Assembly (NCBI GenBank): GCA_016794525.1
Contig: JAEUJY010000090.1
Location: 1-64,000, forward strand
Direction of reading: 5' to 3'
DNA from: Myxococcales bacterium
GTDB lineage: Bacteria > Myxococcota_A > Polyangia > Haliangiales > Haliangiaceae
Length of the DNA stretch: 64,000 nt
Shown: positions 8,984 through 15,882 of the stretch, in pieces
Position numbering within the stretch: position 1 is the first letter of the stretch
Layout: every line of letters begins with the position of its first letter
Notes under the pieces: model-generated
What the model was told of the DNA's origin: nothing
The model's database searches: none
What the model saw: the letters and a program-made list of their open reading frames with translations, nothing else
Made by a program: the position numbers and the translations under genes

Positions 8984-9550
8984 ATGCTCGCCGCGCCGCT
9001 CGATCCGTCCACGCTCGCGCTCCTCATCATCGACGTGCAGGAGCGGCTCGCCGCGGCGATGGCGCCCGACGCCGCCGCCACGGTCGAGCGCAACCTGATC
9101 ACGCTGGCCGCCACCGCCGAGCGGTTCGGCCTGCCGGTGGTGGTGAGCGAGCAGTACCCGAAGGGCCTGGGCCGGACCACCGCCGCGGTGGCGGGCGCGC
9201 TCGAGGCGGTGCGCGGCGTGTGCTTCTTCGAGAAGGTCGAGTTCGCCGCGTGCGCGGCCCCGGCGTGGAGCGAAGCGGTCGGGCCGAACCCGCGGGCGAC
9301 GTGGTTGATCACGGGGATGGAGACCCACGTCTGCGTGTTCCAGACCGTGCGGGCGCTGCGCAACCGCGGCCACGAGGTGATCGTCCTGGCCGACGCGGTG
9401 GCCAGCCGCAGCGAGGGAAACTGGAAGAACGGCCTGGAGCTGTGCGCGCGCACCGGCGCCACCATCGCCAACACCGAGACGGTGGTGTTCGACCTGCTGG
9501 GCAAGGCCGGCACCGACGACTTCAAGGCGCTGTCCCGGCTGATTCGATAG
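8984..9550 (+). CDS. Isochorismatase-fold cysteine hydrolase
   Basis: This 188-residue protein belongs to the isochorismatase-like hydrolase superfamily. The catalytic triad can be read as D17 (LLIIDVQERL), K84 (FFEKVEF) and C117 (GMETHVCVFQT), with the usual spacing. The final part GWxNG-like SEGNWKNGLEL and ANTETVVFDLL also fit the family. Members hydrolyse amides such as nicotinamide or act on unknown substrates; the window gives no clue which. ATG 8984 is chosen because the fold starts immediately after it and a GAGG ribosome-binding core lies just upstream. A 5-bp hairpin (9552-9565) follows the stop. Confidence 0.85.
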   Translation: MLAAPLDPSTLALLIIDVQERLAAAMAPDAAATVERNLITLAATAERFGLPVVVSEQYPKGLGRTTAAVAGALEAVRGVCFFEKVEFAACAAPAWSEAVGPNPRATWLITGMETHVCVFQTVRALRNRGHEVIVLADAVASRSEGNWKNGLELCARTGATIANTETVVFDLLGKAGTDDFKALSRLIR

Positions 9551-9628
9551 TCCGGCCACTGCCGGCGATGATCCCGATTTCGCCCGAACGCCCGTGAATC
9601 GCGGCGACGGTTCTGGCAAGGTGGGGCG

Positions 9629-12600
9629 ATGCAAAGACGAGGGGTCGCGGCGGGGCGCCGCGCGGCGCTGGTGACGTTGCTCGCGCTCGGCGCGTGCTCG
9701 CGGTGGGCCGAGCCGCTGCGCTACGGCAGCCTCCAGCAAGACAGCGGTCGACCGTTCCACTTCGAGCACGGCCTGCAGGTCTTCAAGACCGCCAACGGCA
9801 TGCGCTTCGCGATCCTGCGCGACACCCGCACCAACCTGGCGACCGTCGACCTCCGCTACGACGTCGGCGCCAAGGACGATCCGCCGGGCCGGGCCGGGCT
9901 GGCGCACCTGGTCGAGCACCTGATGTTCGAGCTGCGGGCGGCGCCCGGCGCGCCGCCGCTGTCGGCCGAGCTCGAGGCGGTGGCGCTGACCTCCAACGCG
10001 TTCACCAGCTGGGACGGCACCCACTACACCGCGACCGCGCCGGCCGCGGCGATCACCAAGCTGGTCGCGATCGAGGGCCGCCGGATGGCCGCGACCTGCG
10101 AGCAGCTCGACGACGCGACGATCGCCCGCGAGCGCGACGTCGTCGCGGCCGAGAACGCGCAGCGCGCCGACAGCGCCGCGGTCTACGACCTGGTCAGCCG
10201 GGCGATCTACGGCGACGATCACCCCTACGCGCGGCCGGTCTCGACCGACGAGATCGCCGGGGCGACCCGCGCCGAGATCTGCGGGTTCATCGCCGAGCAC
10301 TACGTCCCGGCCCGCGCGTCGCTGGTGGTCACCGGCGCGGTCGACGTCGATCGCGTCGCCAAGCTCACCGGCGCCGTGTTCGGCGGCTTCGCGCGGCGCG
10401 CCACCCGCCCGCCGTTCCACGCCGCGCCGCCGACGCTGCGCGGCCAGATCGCGATCCGCGCGCCGATCGACGAGCCGACCGCGCTGGTGGCGTTCACGGC
10501 GCCGCCGTTCGGATCCCGCGGCGTGGCCGCGGCGCAGGTCGCGCGCGCGCTGCTGGCCCGGGCGCTGGCCGACGCCGACGACGCCAACGCCTGGATCGTC
10601 GGCACCGACGTGATCGAGCTCGGCGACGACCGCGCGCCCACCACCGTCGCGGTGGTCACGGTGCGCCGCCCCGAGGACGTGGGCGCGGCGGCCGACGAGG
10701 TGTTCGCGCAGGCGCGGGCGCTGTTCGAGGTCGGCGGCCGCGACAGCGGGCGGCTGCGGGCGCGGATGGCGCTCGACTACATGCAGCAGTGGGACGACCT
10801 CGCCAGCCGCGGGCCGTGGATCGCGCGCTTCTTGCAGTACGCCGACCACGAGCGGTTCATGCTCGACGAGCTGGCCGGGCTGGCCCGGCCGTGGGGCGAG
10901 CTGCGCCGCGAGCTGACCGACGCGTTCACGCCGCCGCGCGCCCGCCAGGTGCTGATCACGCCGAGCGCCACCGCCGGCGCGCGCACGGCGGGCGTGGCGG
11001 CAGCGGTCGCCCACGCCGAGCACGTCTGGCGCCGCCCGGTCGATCCCGCCGAGGCGGACCGCCCCCTGCCGGTGCCCGACGAGGCCGCGCCGATCGCCGT
11101 GTCGCGCTACCAGCTCGCCAACGGCCTGGCCGTCGAGCTGGCCCCCGATCCCAGCGCGGCGATCGTCGACGCGCGGCTGGTCTACCCGGTCGGCCGCGCC
11201 CACGCCGCCGCCGGCGCGCCGCTGGTGCCCGAGGCGGCCGCGTGGCTGCTCGACTTCGACGCCGAGGGCTGGATCGACAACCGCGCCGAGTACGACCGGA
11301 TGATGTGGGCGCTCGACGTCGACACCGTCTTGGACGCCCGGGTCGACAGCACCCGCACGACGTTCCAGGTGCAAGGGCTGGCCAACTACGCCGACTGGCA
11401 CGTCTGGCGGCTGTCGGCGCTGCTCGACCGCGGCCGCTACAACCAGGTCGCGCTCGCCGCGCTCCACACGGCCGCGCGGGCGATCGGCGAGGACGAGGCC
11501 AAGGCCGACACCCGCCGCGCGACGATCGAGCGCACCTTCCGCGAGCGGCTGTTCGGTGTCGGCCACCCGCTCGCCGCGCCGGCGCGGCGGCTGGGGCCCG
11601 CGCTGGCGACGGTGACCGCCGGGCAGCTGGCCGCGTGGAAGCGCGCGCACTACCGGCCGCGCGGCGCGACGCTGATCGTCAGCGGCAAGTTCGACGAGGC
11701 GGCGATGCGCCAGGAGATCGACGAGCTGTTCGCGCCGTGGGCCGACGCCGCGCCGGCCGCGCTGCCGCCGCTGCCGCCGGTGCAGCCCGCGCCGACCGCC
11801 AGCTGGCTGGCGGTCGAGGATCGCGACGCGCTGCAGGTCGCAGCGACGGTGGCCTTCCCGGTGGCGCCCGCCGTCGATCGCGGCCCGGCGCGGCTGATCG
11901 CCGAGACCATCCTCGACGATCAGCTGCGCGACGTGCGCGAGCAGCTGGGCGCCAGCTACGGGGTCTCCGCCGATCACCTGGGCAGCCTCACCACCGGCGG
12001 CGCGATCGTGGTGCGCGGCCGGCTCACCCCGACGCTGGCCGGCGCCGGCGTCGCGCGCATGCTGGCGATCGTCGACGAGCTGCGCTCGGATCCCGCCGTG
12101 GTGCGCACCGCCTTCGTGCGCGCCCGCCGCGCGCTGGTGGCGCAGCTGACGGCCCGGACCGCGGGCGCACGGGCGATCGCCGACGAGCGCGAGGTGGCGG
12201 CGGCGATCGGCGTCACCGCCGCGCCGACCCGCGTGATGGCCACGGCGGTCGCCAACGCCACGCTGGCCGAGGTCACCGAGGTGTTGATGCACGACCTCGA
12301 TCCCGACGGCATGGTGGTGCGCCTCGACGGGCCGCGCGCCGCGGTCGACGCCGCCTTCGCCGCGCTGGGCCGCGAGCCCGAGCGGTTCCCGGAGCCCGCC
12401 CCGACCCGCCCGGCGGCGCCGGCGCCCGGCCCGCGCCCGCACGCGCCGCCGCCGCCCGTCGACGACGGCCCGCCGGTCGAGGCGTTGACGGTCGATCGCT
12501 GGGACGAGGAGGGCGAGCGCCACGACGGCCTGTACCAGGGCGAGGCGCGGCTGTCGCTCGACGCGTTCCTCGCCGTCGCCGGCCGGGACGACCTGCGCGA

Positions 12601-12988
12601 TCGCATGCGGCACCGCTGGTGGCTGCGCGTCGGCCTCGCCGCGGCGGGCGCCGCGACGATCGGCGGCGGCATCTACCACATGCTCGACGCGCCCTCGTGC
12701 GACGGCGTCGTCGACCTGCCGGGCGCGGTGCACGAGGACCAGGTGTGCCGGGCCGAGCGCGACAACCAGCGCACCGCCGGCGGCGTCATCATCCTCGGCG
12801 GTGCGGTGCTCGAGGTCGCCGCGTACTACCTGTCGAACCTGGCGCCGACCAAGGCCGAGCTGCGCCAGGCGGCGTCTCGCTACAACTACCGCCATCGGCT
12901 GCGCGGCGCGGCGGCCAGCCACGACCTGCGGATCCGGCCGACCACCGACGGCCAGACCACCGGCCTCACCGTCAGCGGCAGCTTCTAG
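9629..12988 (+). CDS. M16 metallopeptidase lipoprotein 1, with C-terminal membrane-hairpin domain
   Basis: The 1119-residue protein starts with a lipoprotein signal (LGAC, Cys23). An active pitrilysin/insulinase-type domain follows, with the inverted zinc motif H93-x-x-E96-H97 (HLVEH) and the third ligand E175 in VVAAENAQR. A second M16-like half (about 490-900) lacks HxxEH and is presumably structural, as usual for the family. Residues ~905-1119 are additional: a Pro-rich linker, a short acidic module, and two hydrophobic segments (LAAAGAATIGGGIYHML and VIILGGAVLEVAAYYL) flanking a Cys-containing loop. They end in a YNYRHRLRG-type tail and a C-terminal TGLTVSGSF. That extension is absent from the two M16 genes that follow. 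It is first in a tandem array, 83 bases before the next gene. Confidence 0.88.
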   Translation: MQRRGVAAGRRAALVTLLALGACSRWAEPLRYGSLQQDSGRPFHFEHGLQVFKTANGMRFAILRDTRTNLATVDLRYDVGAKDDPPGRAGLAHLVEHLMFELRAAPGAPPLSAELEAVALTSNAFTSWDGTHYTATAPAAAITKLVAIEGRRMAATCEQLDDATIARERDVVAAENAQRADSAAVYDLVSRAIYGDDHPYARPVSTDEIAGATRAEICGFIAEHYVPARASLVVTGAVDVDRVAKLTGAVFGGFARRATRPPFHAAPPTLRGQIAIRAPIDEPTALVAFTAPPFGSRGVAAAQVARALLARALADADDANAWIVGTDVIELGDDRAPTTVAVVTVRRPEDVGAAADEVFAQARALFEVGGRDSGRLRARMALDYMQQWDDLASRGPWIARFLQYADHERFMLDELAGLARPWGELRRELTDAFTPPRARQVLITPSATAGARTAGVAAAVAHAEHVWRRPVDPAEADRPLPVPDEAAPIAVSRYQLANGLAVELAPDPSAAIVDARLVYPVGRAHAAAGAPLVPEAAAWLLDFDAEGWIDNRAEYDRMMWALDVDTVLDARVDSTRTTFQVQGLANYADWHVWRLSALLDRGRYNQVALAALHTAARAIGEDEAKADTRRATIERTFRERLFGVGHPLAAPARRLGPALATVTAGQLAAWKRAHYRPRGATLIVSGKFDEAAMRQEIDELFAPWADAAPAALPPLPPVQPAPTASWLAVEDRDALQVAATVAFPVAPAVDRGPARLIAETILDDQLRDVREQLGASYGVSADHLGSLTTGGAIVVRGRLTPTLAGAGVARMLAIVDELRSDPAVVRTAFVRARRALVAQLTARTAGARAIADEREVAAAIGVTAAPTRVMATAVANATLAEVTEVLMHDLDPDGMVVRLDGPRAAVDAAFAALGREPERFPEPAPTRPAAPAPGPRPHAPPPPVDDGPPVEALTVDRWDEEGERHDGLYQGEARLSLDAFLAVAGRDDLRDRMRHRWWLRVGLAAAGAATIGGGIYHMLDAPSCDGVVDLPGAVHEDQVCRAERDNQRTAGGVIILGGAVLEVAAYYLSNLAPTKAELRQAASRYNYRHRLRGAAASHDLRIRPTTDGQTTGLTVSGSF

Positions 12989-13071
12989 CGCGCCGCGCGT
13001 CACACCCACGCTCGACCTGGCTCTACGCACCAGCCGCGGCCCGTGCCGCCCTCGCGCAAGGTAGGAACCCG

Positions 13072-15882
13072 ATGTCCACACGTCCCCGCCACCTCGCCAT
13101 CGCCGTCGCGGCCGTCGCGCTCGCGGCGTGCGGCCCGACCGCGCTGCCCAACTTCGGCGGGCTCGAGCCCGACGCGCGCACGCTCAAGGTCAAGAACGAC
13201 GTGCGCCTCCTCGAGCTGACCAACGGCATGCAGGTGGCGCTGGTGCCCGACGACCGCACCAACCTGGTCTCGGTCGACGTCCGCTACCGCGTCGGCAGCA
13301 ACCAGGACCCCGCCGGGCGCACCGGCCTGGCCCACCTCGCCGAGCACGTGCTGTTCCAGACCGCCGGCGACAGCCAGGGCACGCCGCTGTTCGACAAGTT
13401 CGCGTCGCTCGCGCTGACCTTCAACGCGTTCACCGGCCACGACGTCACCCACTACACCTCGACCGCGCTGGCCAACCGGGTCGACGCGCTGCTCGAGCTC
13501 GAGGCGCGGCGCCTCGAGACGCCGTGCGCGTCGGTCCCCGAGGCGGCGTTCGTGCGCGAGCGCGACGTCGTGCTGGAGGAGGACGCGCAGCGCGACTCGA
13601 CCTGGGGCCGGGTGTTCAGCGAGATCGAGCGCGCGGTGTGGGGCACGTCGCACCCGTACGGGCACCCGGTCGGCACCCGCGAGGTGGCCAAGGCGACCAA
13701 GGCCGAAGTGTGCGCGCTGGTCGATCGCTACTACACGCCGAAGCGCGCCATCCTGGTGGTCTCGGGCAACATCAACCCCGACGCGCTGCAGCCGCGCATC
13801 GGCCGCCGGTTCGGACCGATCGCGCGCACCTCCGACGTCCCCAAGATCCTCGATCCGATCGAGCCGGCGCGCCTGGCCGGCACCCGCAGCGCCCACACCG
13901 GCGACGTCGATCACCCGACGGCGGTGATCGTGCTGCCGGCGCCGCCGTGGGGCTCGCCCGACGAGGTCGTCCACGACGCGACGCTGGCGGCGTTCAGCGG
14001 CGAGCTGAGCTCGCTCGACGCGCGCACCGACTGGATCCTCGACGTCGGCGTGGGCTACGGCGGCGACAGCTACCAGCGGACGACGATGATCGTGGTCGAG
14101 GTCTCCGACCCCGCCCGCCTCGACGCCGCGGTGGCGGCGGTGCTGCGCGCCGGCCAGGGCGTGCTGACCGACGACGACAACGACGGCAACGCCGACGACA
14201 ACGACGACCCCGACGACCGCACGATCGCCCACGTCCTGGCGTCGTTGCGCGGGCGGCTGCAGACCCGGACGATCACCGCCAACGATCGCTTCTGGGGCAA
14301 GGGCGAGGCGATCGCCGACTACCTCACCTACACCGATCACTACGACTTCGCGTTCGCGCGGATGCGGACCACCGACGCGCTCACCGGCAACCAGATCGTC
14401 GCGTACGCGCACCAGCTGTTCGATCCGGACCACGTCCACGTCGCGAAGGTGACGCCGACCGGCGCCGCCGGCTCGGGCGCCGGCGCGGTCCGGACGGTCG
14501 CGGCCTCGGCCCACGAGTACGATCTGCCGGCGTGGCGGACCCCGGTCGACCCCGCGGCCGCGGCGCGCCCCGAGGCCGTGCCGCCGACGCCGCCGGCGCT
14601 GGACATCGAGGACTTCCGCCTGGTCAACGGCCTGCGCGTGCTGCTGTACGCCGAGCCGCGCAGCGCCGCGTTCGAGGCGCGCCTGGTCCTGCCGCGCGGC
14701 ACCGTCGACGAGCCCGCCGATCAGCGCGGCGTGGCGACCCTCGCGGCGACGATGCTCGACCACGACTTCGATCGGCTGTACCCGGCGCGCACCAGCGACA
14801 CGATCAACTGGGCGCTGCGCCTCGGCACCCAGCTCACCGCCGACGCCGACGAGGAGGCCACCGAGTTCGGCAGCCGCGGCCTGGCGATGTTCGCCGACTG
14901 GCACCTGTGGCGCCTGGCCTGGTTGATCGATCAGGGCGTCTACAGCGGCGCCGCGCTCGCTGCGTGGCGGCGCGAGCTGCGCGAGGCCGACGACCGCGAG
15001 AGCTCGCCGTCGGGGCTGGCGTTCGGCCAGCGGCTGTACGGCGCCGACCACCCGTACGCGCAGGAGCCGCCGCCGCGCGACGCGATCGCGGCGATCGGCG
15101 CCGGCCAGCTCGAGGCGTGGCGCCGCCGCAACCTCGGCCTCGACGGCGCCACGCTGATCGTCAGCGGCGGCTTCGACCGCGACGCGATGCACAAGCACGT
15201 CGTCGACCTGTTCGGCGCGATCGGCAAGCGCACCCCGCCGGCGCGCGCCGCCTTGCCGCGCCCACACCCGGCGACCGGGCCGAGCTGGATCGGCACCCGC
15301 GAGCCCGACGAGCCGCAGATCAGCCTGTACGTCAGCTTCACCGCCGGGTCCGATCGCGATCGCGACCACGCCGCGCGCCAGGTCCTGAGCGAGATGATCG
15401 CGGACCGACTGCGGGTCGTCCGCGAGGGCATGGGCGCGAGCTACGGCGTCTCGAGCGGCTACAACGAGCGGGCCGCCGCCAGCGTGCTCCGCGTCTACGC
15501 CGCGCTCGATCCCGCGCGCGCCCCCAAGGCCGCCGCCGCGGTGGTCGCCGCGCTGACCGCGCTGCGCACCGACCCGCAGGCCGCCGCGGCCGACTTCGTG
15601 CGGGCCCGGCGCCGGCTGGTCTCGGACGCGCTGGCGTCGTCGATCGACGTCGAGGCGGTGGCGACGCGGCTCGACTGGGCGGTGCGCCACGGCGGCGACC
15701 TGCGCCGGCTGAGCACCGTCGCCAGCGACCTCGCGACCGTCACGCTCGACCAGGTGGCGGCGGTCGCGCAGGCCGACCTCGACCCGGCGCGGATGGTGGT
15801 CTCGGTCGACGGCCAGCCGGCCGCAGCCAAGGCCACGCTCGACGCGCTCGGCGCGACCGACGTGGCGTGGTTCGACGAGTGA
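13072..15882 (+). CDS. M16 metallopeptidase lipoprotein 2
   Basis: This 936-residue lipoprotein (LAAC, Cys20) has an active N-terminal M16 domain, with H88-x-x-E91-H92 (HLAEH) and the downstream Glu170 in VVLEEDAQR, 78 residues after the second His as in its two neighbours. An Asp/Asn-rich loop at residues 367-382 (DDDNDGNADDNDD) interrupts the fold and resembles a calcium-binding insert. The second half (from about 510) keeps the fold but lacks HxxEH. ATG 13072 is preceded by an AAGGTAGG ribosome site. It overlaps the third M16 gene by GTGA, so the two are translationally coupled. The 3' end is almost identical at DNA level to that of the next gene, showing recent duplication or gene conversion. 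Confidence 0.9.
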   Translation: MSTRPRHLAIAVAAVALAACGPTALPNFGGLEPDARTLKVKNDVRLLELTNGMQVALVPDDRTNLVSVDVRYRVGSNQDPAGRTGLAHLAEHVLFQTAGDSQGTPLFDKFASLALTFNAFTGHDVTHYTSTALANRVDALLELEARRLETPCASVPEAAFVRERDVVLEEDAQRDSTWGRVFSEIERAVWGTSHPYGHPVGTREVAKATKAEVCALVDRYYTPKRAILVVSGNINPDALQPRIGRRFGPIARTSDVPKILDPIEPARLAGTRSAHTGDVDHPTAVIVLPAPPWGSPDEVVHDATLAAFSGELSSLDARTDWILDVGVGYGGDSYQRTTMIVVEVSDPARLDAAVAAVLRAGQGVLTDDDNDGNADDNDDPDDRTIAHVLASLRGRLQTRTITANDRFWGKGEAIADYLTYTDHYDFAFARMRTTDALTGNQIVAYAHQLFDPDHVHVAKVTPTGAAGSGAGAVRTVAASAHEYDLPAWRTPVDPAAAARPEAVPPTPPALDIEDFRLVNGLRVLLYAEPRSAAFEARLVLPRGTVDEPADQRGVATLAATMLDHDFDRLYPARTSDTINWALRLGTQLTADADEEATEFGSRGLAMFADWHLWRLAWLIDQGVYSGAALAAWRRELREADDRESSPSGLAFGQRLYGADHPYAQEPPPRDAIAAIGAGQLEAWRRRNLGLDGATLIVSGGFDRDAMHKHVVDLFGAIGKRTPPARAALPRPHPATGPSWIGTREPDEPQISLYVSFTAGSDRDRDHAARQVLSEMIADRLRVVREGMGASYGVSSGYNERAAASVLRVYAALDPARAPKAAAAVVAALTALRTDPQAAAADFVRARRRLVSDALASSIDVEAVATRLDWAVRHGGDLRRLSTVASDLATVTLDQVAAVAQADLDPARMVVSVDGQPAAAKATLDALGATDVAWFDE
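15714..15776 (+). repeat. 63-base direct repeat, copy 1 (in M16 gene 2)
   Basis: The 63 bases here are identical, base for base, to 18506-18568 in the third M16 gene. They encode the TVASDLATVTLDQVAAVAQA segment near the C-terminus. Downstream identity continues with few mismatches to both stop codons. Identity of third-codon positions goes beyond what protein conservation would demand, so this marks recent duplication or conversion. Confidence 0.9.

Noticed and set aside
9552-9565. CCGGC-CACT-GCCGG hairpin as a terminator
   Set aside because: Only 5 bp and no T tract; such short GC stems are frequent by chance here, so it is mentioned under the gene but not listed as a terminator.
8756-13081. 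1441-codon minus-strand open frame
   Set aside because: Antisense to the first M16 gene; no domain seen and low-complexity Arg/Ala/Gly content.
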